A stretch of 64,000 bases of DNA. Origin: Flaccisagitta enflata. Its lineage: Eukaryota > Chaetognatha > Sagittoidea > Aphragmophora. The notes beneath the pieces were generated by a model. That model was not told the origin of the DNA. It saw nothing but the letters and a program-made list of their open reading frames with translations, and did not search any database. The stretch spans positions 90,396,001-90,460,000 of the forward strand of contig OZ231127.1 of NCBI GenBank assembly GCA_965153355.1. The letters run 5' to 3'. Numbering within the stretch: the stretch's first letter is position 1; every line of letters starts with the position of its first letter. Positions 48,011-59,491 of the stretch are shown in pieces. Made by a program: the position numbers and the translations under genes.

Positions 48011-48810
48011 CGCGCGACTGAATCAAATCAACATAGAAAGAAAACGCAAAGGAAACGAAAAAGGAGACCAAATGCAAAGAAGATGATTATCACAAGAAAA
48101 GTCAAATCAACAAAAGGGGAAACAAGAATTCAAGGAAAACATACTGTAGAAGATAAAAATGAATAACTAGAAAAAGTCAAATCGACATAAAAAAAAATGT
48201 ATAGAGATTGTGGAAAAAGATGATATAAACAACAAAAAAAAAGACAAAAAAAAAGCAACAAAAGATGACATAAAAATCAAACCAACGAAGAAAATACCAA
48301 CAAATATGGCGGCCCGTATTATGGCGGCCAATTTTAGGGCATGGCGGGTTACGATTTTGTCCACCTTCCCTTGTACTCGGGCCAATACTGATTATTTTTG
48401 GCAAGTTTGGCCACTAGACAAGACTCGCCTCTTACTAAATAACATCCTTGAAAAGCGTTTTGTACCTTTATGAATCTCTAAACGAAATACGAAAGAAATT
48501 GTAAAACTCAGACGGCCCAAGTTATTCACTTCTTCCCATATTTGGAGCCAATTGTCATGTAACCGACCCATAAACAACAATTACATGTCATCATTCCATC
48601 AGTAATTAAATGTCATCTTTTAACCGACAACATTTATATGTCATTGCCTTGATGCAAGCTTAAGGTCGTGATTTTCAACAACCCGTTGCAACGAGACGAC
48701 AACGCCGTTGACAACGACGATCTTTTTAATCCTTCTCTCTTTGATCAATTTGCATATGAAAACCATTTCAAACAAATATTGTTTTTTTTTCTCCTTTTAT
48801 CTAATTTTAC
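48011..48810. other. no gene assigned; ATGGCGG motif at 48306
   Basis: AATATGGCGGCC at 48303 and TTATGGCGGCC at 48320 match the known YY1-type core (AANATGGCGGC). A 55-codon plus-strand frame begins at the first ATG. No splice donor or domain confirms it. Confidence 0.25.
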
Positions 48811-49053
48811 TCATCGTCGAAGCGAAGAATAGAATTTGAAGATTAGATTGGCGATGAATTGAAGATGGATCAAAAATATGGGTTGACTGATTAGGAATGG
48901 GATTAGATAGAAACGGATAGCAGGAGTAAAGGTGGGCTTGAGATGAATGGAGAATAAACTAGAGAACATGTCGTAGTTATACATCAAATAACAAAGAGAA
49001 CAAAACAAAAAAATTGCTGATGTATATGAAAACCATCTTGAACTAATATAGTT

Positions 49054-49310
49054 TTTTTAATTGCGTGCTATGCGACTCTATAAGCCACTTTTCGGTTGGT
49101 CCGTCGCTTTAGTCGGTCTATCGGTCTGTCCGTCGGTCTGTCTCAAAGTCGTTTTAAACGCTTTTTATAGCGTTTTTTTATGTCTCTGAAAAGTGGGGGG
49201 ATACTTAAGGTAGTGGGCGGCCATTTCAACTGTCGTTTAAAAAAAAATGTTTGTCTGTCTGCCTGTCTGATTTTTTTTTTGAAAATGCCAACCCACGCAA
49301 TTCAGGTCTA
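49054..49310 (-). mobile_element. hairpin element B3
   Basis: Minus-strand copy of family B with hairpin arms AGTCGCAT/ATTGCGTGCT worn down; GAAATGGCCGCCCACT and AAGTATCCCCCCACTTTTC are conserved. It is part of the tandem triplication. Confidence 0.75.
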
Positions 49311-49560
49311 ATTTTACTCATCATCGAAGCAAAGAATAGAATTTGAAGATTGAATCGGCGATGAATTGAAGATGGATCAAAAATATGGGTTGACTGGTTA
49401 GGAATGAGAATGGATAGAAACAGATAGAAGGAGTAACGGTGGGCTTGAGATGCGTAGAGAATAACCTTGAGAACATGTTGTAGTTTTACATCAAATAACA
49501 AAGAGAACAAAACAACAAAATCGCTGATGTACATGAAAACCATTATGAACTAATATAGTT

Positions 49561-49819
49561 TTCTTAGTCGCGTGCTACGCGACTCTATAAGCCACTTTTC
49601 GGTCGGTCCGTCGGTCAGTCCATTGGTCGGTCCGTCGTTCTGTCTCAAAGTCGTTTTAAAGGCTTTTTGTCGCGTTTTTTATGTCTCTGAATAGTGGGGG
49701 GATACTTAAGGTAGGGGAGCGGCCATTTCAACTGTCTTTTTGAGAAAAAAAACCCAAATGTTTGCCTGTCTGTCTGCCTGAATTTCTTTGAAAGTGCCGA
49801 CGCACGCGACTCAGGTCTA
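49561..49819 (-). mobile_element. hairpin element B4
   Basis: Best-preserved B copy. On the minus strand it has AGACCTGAGTCGCGTGCGTC near the start and AGTCGCGTAGCACGCGACT at the end. The 5' AGTCGCGTGC is the inverse of the right hairpin arm. Confidence 0.8.
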
Positions 49820-49852
49820 ATTTTACTCATTGTCGAAGCAAAGAATAGAATA

Positions 49853-49964
49853 ACAAGGCCAAGTAAGCGTCGTGTGGATCGTCGAACCAATGCGTTACCC
49901 GACCAACAGACCGACCAACCGACGGACACAGCCAGTCATAGAGATGCTTTGTCGCACCTAAAAA
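49853..49964 (+). mobile_element. hairpin element E2, 112 bp
   Basis: ACAAGGCCAAGTAAGCGTCG, a GACC tract, GGACACAGCCAGTCATAG, AGATGCTTTGTCGCACCT and AAAA. Comparison with the sister units of the triplication shows the insertion replaced about four to five bases and left no duplication. Confidence 0.7.
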
Positions 49965-50100
49965 GATTGGTTCAACGGTGAATTTTAAGATGGAACAAAG
50001 ATGAGTTGACTGAGTTGGGGATGGAAAGAAGACGGATAGAAAGGGTGAAGATGGGCTTGAGCTGCGTGGAGAGTAAAGTCCAGGCGTAGTCAACTTGTAG

Positions 50101-50939
50101 TAACTTAAATTAGTATGATACTATTTCGACTAAAATTTTACCATATACTTGAGGTACATGAGGTACCATATACATGAGGTAGAAAATCAGATGATTCTTT
50201 GACCAGCCGGGGAAGGAAACCAAAGACAAGGGAGGTAAGAAATCAAAAGCGACTCAACTTAATACACCTTTGGAGTAAACTCAAGGACATATTGTAGTTA
50301 AATGTTTTGTAACAAAGATTACAAAACAATCAAATCGAACAACGATTACAAAATAGTAAAATCGTTGATGCGTCGGATGTAATCCTGTTGTGCACAACCA
50401 ATTTCGCGATTAAACGCTTGACAGCTGGGACATCTGGAACAGCGTAACAAGCGCAAAAAATGGCATCAGCTTCCGACAGTTTTTGTTATTCAAATCAAAT
50501 TTATCAATCAGAAATTTTAGTGTTCACACCCAACTCCATTTCCAATATGACAATTGACAAGCATCGTTGAAATTGGAGTACTTTAATTTTACCATGCTAC
50601 AACTGCGACGAACACATGTTTTTGATAAAGCAGAATCTCATGATTAAAAGCCGAGAGAATTACCCGGCTGAATTATGGAAATTAATGGGAAAGAAAAACT
50701 GCCCATCAGGTCAACATTGGGGACGGTTGGGAAGGGGCAATCCTACCAAAGATGCACTTACACAAACACATCTCCAGGGTGTCCTGAGTGGGTTACAATG
50801 TAAAGAATAGACATGCAGGATTATATCTCTGCTTCAAAGAACTCATGTCAAATTTTGAGAGAAGATCTAAAAAGTTGAGTGACTGGCATAATGAAAAGTA
50901 CTTTGCCTCGATGCCCCTCGATGGCCCCTACTTAAAACT
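50101..50939. other. no gene; K-like fragment at 50190-50280
   Basis: GACTCAACTTAATACACC and GAAATCAAAAGC resemble the K repeat. Otherwise nothing supported. Confidence 0.4.
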
Positions 50940-51385
50940 ACGTTGTGAAACCAACTAAGTGACGACAACCATCTTAATGACGACAATCAATAGACTTTGT
51001 GACGACGACCAATTGCCTTAGTGACGACAAACAACTGACTTAGTGACAACAACCAACTGACTTAACGACGACAACCGACTCAGTGACGACAACCAACTGA
51101 CTTGGTGACAATAAGCAACTGATTTAGTGATGACAACCAACCTAATCACGACAATAAACTGATTTAGTGTCAACTATCGACTAAGTCAAGTTAGTAACGA
51201 CAACAAACTTATTGACGACGACCAACTAATTTAGTGACAACAACCGACCAACTTGGTGATGGCAATAAACAATCAACGTGACTTGTGTTACTTTTGTGAC
51301 AACAATTAAAGTCAGTACTGACTTAGTGACAACAACCAGCTGACGTAGTTGACGGCAATAAACTACCAACGTGACTTTGAACGGT
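50940..51385. repeat. degenerate 22-28 bp minisatellite
   Basis: About eighteen units of the type ACTTAGTGACGACAACCAAC with drift. The ACTTAGTGAC core recalls the GACTTA bodies of family C, but no family C ends flank it. Confidence 0.8.
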
Positions 51386-51491
51386 GTCTTTATGGCTGGT
51401 CTTGTTTTTTGTTTGGGTGTAATGGAATTGACTCTGAGCTCTGAGATGTTTCACTTTCACCATTCATCGTGAAACTCCATCTCGCCCACAC

Positions 51492-51495
<4 letters not shown>

Positions 51496-51549
<54 letters not shown>

Positions 51550-51552
51550 GCT
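51496..51552. repeat. (CA)n then (CG)n
   Basis: CA to 51534 continuing as CG, a potential Z-DNA former. CG/CA steps recur at 51579-51592. Confidence 0.95.
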
Positions 51553-51841
51553 CGGCATCGTGTGCACGTATATATAAACGCGCGCGCACGCAAGCTAGCG
51601 TTAGTGCAGTGAAACCTTGAGTCTGCCCTTCCATCGCATCGTGTAATGACTAACCTTGGCAACGACCGACATCGTTTCAGGACCCTCCCAGCATCCTATT
51701 ATCTCCTTACAGTTCACCTCCTTTCTTTCCTTTATGCTTTCCTTCTCTTTTCCTCTTTCCTTTCTTCTCGGTCATAATTTTTTTTTCGTTTTCTAACTCT
51801 ATTCAAGTTTTAAAGCCTTAAAGCCAATCCGTAAATTGATA

Positions 51842-52011
51842 GCAAGCCCAACACCGGGTAAAAGTTATGGATGGTTGGGCAGGGGCAGTATAGAACAACA
51901 GTTTTTCACACTTAAAATGACCGGGAACACTTTAAAAAAGACTAAACTTTCGATAGTATTACGGACGGACCAACGGACCAACATAGCAATATATAGAGTC
52001 CGCGACTAAAC
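51842..52011 (+). mobile_element. hairpin element, degenerate (A8)
   Basis: GCAAGCCCAACACCGGGTAA, GGTTGGGCAGGGGCAGTA, a GACC tract, ATATAGAGTCCGCGACTAAA. The left hairpin arm is lost. Confidence 0.5.
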
Positions 52012-52074
52012 AGCATTTCTTTCTGCTGTCCAATCAGCAATTTTGAAGTTATTTCCATATATAATGGCAAAAAG

Positions 52075-52142
52075 ACAGCTTCATAACCAAGCATAATTTT
52101 GCCTAGTCCTCTGACATGCGCTCCAATAAAGCTCAACTGTAC
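52075..52142 (-). repeat. L-type terminal fragment
   Basis: On the minus strand TACAGTTGAGCTTTATTGGA then AAAATTATGCTTGGTTATGA match the fragments at 27387 and 29165. Confidence 0.4.
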
Positions 52143-52280
52143 AGTGACGCACCACTGTATTCATTTTTTTTAACATTCTAATCCTCTGCTTTCACTTACT
52201 CACTTCCCATAATTAAAGCATTTTCAGTTTTTTTTTTTTCTATTTTTTTCAACTTTTTCAACCCGCTACCAACCCTTTCA

Positions 52281-52284
<4 letters not shown>

Positions 52285-52329
<45 letters not shown>

Positions 52330-52336
52330 TTTTTTT
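52285..52336. repeat. (CT)n plus T run
   Basis: CT then T15. Confidence 0.95.
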
Positions 52337-52500
52337 ACCTCCTTTGTGCTATTTTACGCGTCAGACACTTTTTTCTCCTTTTCCGACTCCATTCACATTT
52401 TCTCCCTTTACAACCTTCTTCGCCAGTAACTGAAGTTGCTTTTCTTCATGTAGTATTTAAACCATGTGTTGTTCTCTCCCTCTTTTCTTCTTCTTCTCAG

Positions 52501-52752
52501 TATTTGGTCTACGGCCTCGTTTAAAATTCAAAGACTCACTGGCAGAGCTGAGTCGGTTCTCATTTGCATATTGAAGTCATCAGGCGCGTGGCACCAGTCA
52601 TCAACAGTTTGCCTCAAATCCTCCATGAATATCGGCACTTATCGTCTCTCATCCTCCTCTCTCTCCCATATCAGTTATCGGCACTCGTCGGTAGTAATCC
52701 TCATCTCCAATCTCGTCTTATCGCTTTAACTTATGCAACGAGCGCTCATTAA
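52501..52752 (+). pseudogene. candidate terminal exon with one frameshift
   Basis: A very strong acceptor (TTTTCTTCTTCTTCTCAG) ends at 52500. One frame reads protein-like sequence (FGLRPRLKFKDSLAELSRFS) to a TGA at about 52573. The overlapping frame from about 52564 continues protein-like sequence (RRVAPVINSLPQILHEYRHL ...) to a TAA at about 52752. Skipping one base near 52564 would join the two. Either this is a decayed or mis-sequenced exon, or one half is coincidence. The family is not recognised; no AATAAA was seen close by. Confidence 0.35.
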
Positions 52753-52857
52753 GCTTTGCCATCTTGGGCATAAAAATAACCTGTTTAAAAAAACATACAT
52801 GTGCTTGAAGGGAACGCTATTTCTACATCATCAAAGCTACTTAACCCAGAATAGTTA

Positions 52858-53299
52858 CAGTAGATCTCATCTAGACTTGAGATAACGGGGGCAAGCATTG
52901 TGAAAAGACAAAGAAAAGCAGGGGGGTGATATTTAGATCATAGATTAATCAAAGGATGCTTAATTCCTCATGATAGCTGGTTGCCCTGGAAACACATTTC
53001 CATGTATTTCCGCTAAAATATAAATATTTTGAGAAATTTTTTAAAGAGCAACATTCGTACAGAACATTCTGTAGCAAAATTGTAGCAAATTTGATTTTAA
53101 AAAAATGATCCCTCTAAAAAATTATCCAAATATTGATATTTTAGCAAAAATACATAAAAATGCATTTCCATGGCAACCAGCTATCATGAGCAATAAAGCA
53201 TCTCTTTATTACTCTATGTTTCAAATATCACTCCCCTGGCTTAATTTCTTTTTCTACAATGCTTGCCCCCGTCATCTCTAGTCTAGACGAGATCTACTG
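52858..53299. mobile_element. foldback element I2, 442 bp
   Basis: CAGTAGATCTCATCTAGACT and its inverse at the ends, with TA at both flanks (52856-52857, 53300-53301). It lacks the innermost arm segment present in I1 and I3, so it is an internally deleted relative. Confidence 0.85.
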
Positions 53300-53360
53300 T
53301 AGATTTTTAACAATTGTTTAAACCTTTTTTTTTCAAATGCAACCAATGGTTTGTAGCTTA

Positions 53361-53713
53361 TTTTTAGTCGCGTGCTACGCGACTCTACACCCCCCTTTGT
53401 TGGTCCATTGGTCCGTCAGTCTGTTAGTCTGTCCGTCGATCCATCACTTTTTACTTTTTCACTACACTTTTAGTCTCTTTTAGTCATTCTAAGTCATGCG
53501 AAGTCATGCTAAGTCATACTAAGTCATTCTAAGTCATTCTAACTCATCCTAAGTCAATTTAAGTCTTATTACCCTACATTGAGTTTCTTAAGTCATTTTA
53601 GTCCGTTTTAGTCCTTATTAGTCTTTTTAAGTCATTTCAGGTCATCTAAAGTTGTCGTAAGTCATCTTGAGTCACTTAAAGTAATCTTAAAATATTTTTG
53701 TCCTTCACGCAAC
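53361..53713 (-). mobile_element. hairpin element C4
   Basis: On the minus strand the body is an ATGACTTAGAATGACTTAG-like array (53465-53695), then GACC/GACG units and GGGGGTGTAG, AGTCGCGTAGCACGCGACT, AAAAA. The 5' end keeps only GTTGCGTGAAGGAC. Confidence 0.7.
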
Positions 53714-53938
53714 TTTTTTTTAAATAAACTTTTTTTCCAGGGTGGAAGAATTTTTGTTTTCGAGATAGTACACCGATAGTACACCGATAGCCAGTTCACA
53801 ATGTCTTCTCTTATTTTTGTAAACCCATGCTCGTCAAAATGTTGCCATATTTACCATTTGTATCAACAAACGTGTGGAACTGTACACCGCGTTCAAGTCA
53901 GGCTCAGGTCGAGCACTTAGACAAGGAAATCTTAACAA

Positions 53939-54135
53939 ACAAGGCCGGATACACGGCTACTTCAGTCGCGTAGGGGTGGGCAGGGGCAATATTTGAGGTC
54001 ACCAGACCATTAAGGCAGGAGCAGTGAGGTAAAAAAAATCATAAAAAATGGAAAATGTGATGAACCGACGGACTGACCGACCAACGCACGGACGGACAAA
54101 GTGGGGTGTAGAGTCGCGTAGCACGCGACTAAAAA
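53939..54135 (+). mobile_element. hairpin element A9
   Basis: ACAAGGCCGGATACACGGCT, AGTCGCGTAGGGGTGGGCAG, GGCAGGAGCAGTGAGG, GACC/GACG tract, AAAGTGGGGTGTAG, AGTCGCGTAGCACGCGACT, TAAAAA. Confidence 0.8.
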
Positions 54136-54357
54136 GTTTTCTGCATTGTATGCGGCGTTCTTACTCCCTAACCTCTATTTCTTTCCTTTGTTTTCTCCTT
54201 TGTTTTCTCCTTTGTTCTCTACTCTCTGTTCTCTGTCATTCTGTCCTACCTCGTTCCTTCTCTCTTATAAATTATTCCGCTCTCCATCATTTAGTTCCCC
54301 CACGTTCGTTCTTCCGTTCTCTTTCATTTTCACTCAATCAGTCTGTCTGTCTGTCTG

Positions 54358-54403
<46 letters not shown>

Positions 54404-54678
54404 CGCAATCGTCTACCTGAACCAAAAAGCACTGCTCGTCCTTCGGCTCGCGTTTAAAGACGCCATTCATGCCATAAAATGCCATTCATGGTCGTTGGTT
54501 TGCAATTATTGGATCGAGTACCGGTTTAATGAGAAACTTGGCTATCGATTCCGCGACTAAAAGAAAACGTCAGTGAGTCACTCGTGACTTTCTCATAGGA
54601 TGCGGAAAATATCTGCGCTTTTTTTTGGGGGGGGGGGAGAGGGTGTTGTGGGGACAAGGAGATTCAACAAGAGGGTAA
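54136..54678. other. C/T-rich, (CT)n at 54370-54400; no gene
   Basis: Short CTGT and CT arrays. 54547-54562 ends TTCCGCGACTAAAAG, a possible worn 3' end of another hairpin element. Confidence 0.4.
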
Positions 54679-54860
54679 ACAAGGCCAACACCTTACAGTC
54701 GCGTGCGGTTGTTAAGACCATAAAACCAAAAGACTAAAAGAACAAAAGACTTAAAATGACTTAAAATGATGTAAAACAACGAAAAAAAAAGCTAAGCGTT
54801 TCCGACCGACAGACAGACGGACAGAGTGGGTTGTAGAGTCGCGTGCACGCGACTAAAAAA
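54679..54860 (+). mobile_element. hairpin element C5, compact
   Basis: ACAAGGCCAACACCTTACAG, CAGTCGCGTGCGG, only a few GACTTAAAAT units, a GACC/GACA tract, GTGGGTTGTAG, AGTCGCGTGCACGCGACT, TAAAAAA. It is the shortest complete C copy. Confidence 0.8.
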
Positions 54861-54936
54861 TACCGAGACAAAGCTGAGGTATGATAATGCGGGAAGATAA
54901 ACATTGATTCAGTAACAGTTGTCCGCACAGACGGAG

Positions 54937-56075
<1,139 letters not shown>

Positions 56076-56319
56076 ATGTCTGCGTCTCTCCTTCCATCAA
56101 CCACCACAACCGCGGAATCGATCGTTTCTTCGGCTGCTGCCAACAACGCGATAGCAGCATTGGCAACCCTCGACCGTCGAGTTAGGGGCGGAGGGGAAGG
56201 AGGAGGGGGAGGAGGGGGAGGAGAAGGAGGAGGAGTAAGCAGTGGCGGGGGAGGCGGCGCTTGGGAGGATATACGACCTACCGTGGAGGGATCCGGCCTT
56301 GGATTACTCGCGTTTACAG
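56076..56319 (+). CDS. probable first coding exon of a class A GPCR
   Basis: The ATG at 56076 has an in-frame TAG two codons upstream. The exon encodes 81 residues and one further base: a Ser/Thr/Ala-rich start, a Gly-rich run at about residues 37-61 with few Glu/Val/Ser, then AWEDIRPTVEGSGLGLLAFT. The donor is ACAG|GTAATT at 56319/56320, in phase 1. Joined to the next exon, the split codon is G+GT (Gly) and the product runs ...GLLAFTG|AVTNLVVLGTV..., a complete hydrophobic TM1 with Asn at 1.50. About 62 residues before TM1 would be extracellular. The CpG-rich composition suits a 5' exon. The link rests on phase and TM1 completion across a 5.3-kb intron; a minus-strand frame over the same bases is the alternative. 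Confidence 0.55.
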
Positions 56320-56355
56320 GTAATTTGGAACACAATTTACCATGGGGAGAGAGAG

Positions 56356-56556
<201 letters not shown>

Positions 56557-56646
56557 GAGTGAGTGTGTGTCAGAGAGAAATAGACAAACAGACAGAGACA
56601 GACAGAAAAAGAGGGAAAAAATCACAATAATGAGAAAAGAAAGAAT

Positions 56647-56787
56647 CAAGGCCAAGTAGGCCAATAAGGTAGGACGTGTAGATCGTCAAACGAATGCGTT
56701 ACCGACAGACCAACCGACCGACCGACCGAGCAACCAACCGGCCGACGGACACAGTCAGTTATAGAGGTGCTTTGTTGCACCTAAAAA
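56647..56787 (+). mobile_element. hairpin element E3
   Basis: TCAAGGCCAAGTAGGCCAAT, GACGTGTAGATCGTC, a GACC tract, GGACACAGTCAGTTATAG, hairpin AGGTGCTTTGTTGCACCT, AAAAAG. The arms AGGTGC/GCACCT pair perfectly although they differ from those of E1. Confidence 0.75.
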
Positions 56788-57027
56788 GAAAATGTGAAAG
56801 AATAATAAACATGAAAAAGGAAAGACAGAAGAAAAGAGAGAGAGAGAACGGAGTAACAGAGCGAGAAAAAAAAAGACTGAATGAGAGAAAGAATGAAATA
56901 GAGTATGATTTCCACCCTGGATTCATGTCGCATTGCATTGTCGCCATTCATTGAGGAAGGTACGATTCGGCGGATAGACTAGCTAACCCATTTACACTAA
57001 TCAGAGACGCGTGGGCGTTACCTAAGA

Positions 57028-57238
57028 ACAAGGCAGGATACACGGCTAACCTAGTCGCGTGCGGGTGGGCAGGGGCTGTGATGGAGAAGGTCACTGGGCC
57101 AATGGGGATAATGGGCAGGAGCAGTGAGCTCAAAACGCTCGAAAACGCCGAAAAAGTAAAATGGGGACCGACCGACCGACCGACAGACAGACAGACGGAC
57201 AAAGCGGGGTGTAGAGTCGGGTAGCACGCGACTAAAAA
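57028..57238 (+). mobile_element. hairpin element A10
   Basis: ACAAGGCAGGATACACGGCT, AGTCGCGTGCGGGTGGGCAG, GGGCAGGAGCAGTGAG, ACGCCGAAAAAGTAAA, GACC/GACA tract, AAAGCGGGGTGTAG, AGTCGGGTAGCACGCGACT (one mismatch in the stem), TAAAAA. Confidence 0.8.
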
Positions 57239-57330
57239 CGCCAGAGAGCTCATCTGCGGCCAAGTTTCATATGCGCGCGGCTATTAATAGATGTTATCAG
57301 TTATCCATATCGACTGTAACTGTATCTCTC

Positions 57331-57336
57331 TCTCTC

Positions 57337-57399
<63 letters not shown>
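57331..57399. repeat. (CT)n microsatellite
   Basis: CT with two TTT interruptions at its left end. Confidence 0.95.
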
Positions 57400-57402
<3 letters not shown>

Positions 57403-57467
57403 TCGTCAAAAGCATTCTCCAGCTCCAACCGCATTAACGTTTCTACGCCTCAATGTCCGTGTATATA

Positions 57468-58013
57468 ACGGGTGGACTTTAAAAAAGTAACTTTTAATAT
57501 TTTCATATCACTTTTAAAATTTCTCCTAAGTAAAATTTTTTTTTTAAAGTTATTTAGATATAATTGTGCACATCATATTCCATTATGGATATTTTTTTTT
57601 TGTATCAATATTTTTCAAGTTATCTTTAAAAAACTGAATTGAATTAGGGACCACTTGAAAAATTTTATTTGAAATTGAGTATAAAATAGTGTTCTCTCCA
57701 AAGTTTGCTTTTGAATCGCAATAGTTGATTAAAAGTAGGTCTTAGGAAAGTATGAGCACCATTTTTTTTTTTTAGATAAAGAAACAGATTCATATCCAAA
57801 ACACTAATGATTATCAATCATCACTTTTTATCAAAATAGGCAAAAATACCAAGAAAATTTTTTTTGATTGACCAAACATAATTTGAATTTGTATATCATA
57901 TACATGTACACAAATTAAAAGGCTTATTTATTTTGAATGATCACATAATAGGTAATTAAGAATCATTTTTATATTATTGAGATAAAGTGACTACTTTTTT
58001 TATGTCCACCCGG
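57468..58013. mobile_element. Tc1/mariner-like MITE, 546 bp
   Basis: ACGGGTGGACTTTAAAAAAG at the left, the inverse of a CCGGGTGGACATAAAAAAAG end at the right, with TA at both sides (57466-57467, 58014-58015). It is related to the 2932-3597 element through the CGGGTGG terminus. AT-rich interior, no transposase. Confidence 0.85.
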
Positions 58014-58537
58014 TATGTCTGTCAGTCCGTTGGTCGGTTAGCGCACCCAACAAGAGGCGACCATATCTATCTTTCTCGGGAGCAAATTTAGTCATTGTAT
58101 GAATTGCTATGGCAAAGAGAAATGAACCAGCCCGGACAAAGAGCCTGACGCACAGCTGCCCTTAACGCGCTTTATTTATTTGGGGCGGGGCAGTACTGCA
58201 GACAGAAAATATCATATTATTAGATAACCAACTACCCCTTCCAGATTCAAACACGTTCTCCTCCCCCTTTGGCATCGACCGGAAATGGACGCTATGTGGT
58301 TATCTGTCTTTCCTCCTCATTTCTCTCTCTCTCTTCCCCTCCTCAACAAGCCCTTTCTAATTTCTTAGCCTTCTCAATCTAGACTTAAAAACGTGTGATA
58401 TCGGTCGACCGCCTGATGCGAGAGAAGAGGTCAAATGTAATGCGAATATCCAAAAATATACTCCCACACAGCCTCGTCACACGTACACGATGTTCGCGGG
58501 AGGCGTTCACGCCATTCATGCTAGTTAATAGCGGATA

Positions 58538-59460
58538 TACCGCTTTTAGATAGGACTGTCGTGAAAAGAACCGATGTTACTCATAAAATACTTGAAGACA
58601 ACCACTTGATTATTTGTTCTGAGGTAGATAATTTGATTAGGTTTAGTTACACAAAGAAAAAAAAAATCTTAAAGTGTTAATAGATTAACTTTAATTTCGT
58701 GGCAAAAATTAGTCGATTTCAGCCAGAAATTGTCTCATTTCATGGGTAAAGAAATTAAAATAGCTACGGGGCTCTTCCATTTCAACAAGACTGGTCCTGC
58801 AGTGTCGGTTATGAAGAATTGGTATTGATGGAAACGCGAAGAGATATGAACTATTTGAAGCAGTTATGACTGATTTTGAACCAAAATTACTGCAAAAACA
58901 TTAAAATATGAGAGATTTTTAGAAAAGTTTTTTTTCTGAAAATCGCTCTAAAATGAAATAGAGGCCATTATTAGCTTAGATCATAAAGTACTTTAAATTC
59001 TTTCAAATTCAAGACCAATCCCAGTATTTTAGCTCAATTCATTAGGAAATGACGACTATATGTAAAATGTCTCAGAAGATCCTCAAAACGTTGTTTCAGG
59101 CTCTCGAGACCGTGATGTTTGAATTCCTCGTTGAAAATTGTATAGCAATGGTGAAAAAAAGTGACTTTTTGGCAAAACCGAGATTTAAAATCACACTCGT
59201 TATCATCATCAGTACCCACAAAAATTTTGCCGCCATATTTTTCATCAGTTTGACTGTCTCTCTCTTTGAAACTTAGGGTTGATGTTTGATGTTGCACGGA
59301 TTGCTAAAAAACATGAAGAATAAAGAGAAAGAAGAAGAATAGAAGAAGAGATGGAGGAAAAGAAGAAGAAAGAGAAGAAGAAGAAAGAGAGGAAGAAGAA
59401 GAAAGAGAAGAAGAAGAAGAAGAAGAAGAAGAAGAAGAAGAAGAAGAAGAAGAGGAAGAA

Positions 59461-59491
<31 letters not shown>

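Larger units (their letters stand above)
48811..50100. repeat. tandem triplication, about 500-bp units
   Basis: Units start at about 48803, 49309 and 49815 with TCTAATTTTACTCAT. Each of the first two carries a family B element at its right end (B3, B4). The third is interrupted by element E2 and has diverged further. Confidence 0.85.

Noticed and set aside
59034-59297. Transposase fragment in the 2.2-kb element
   Set aside because: The 87-codon minus frame shows no DD[D/E] or helix-turn-helix motif that I can recognise.
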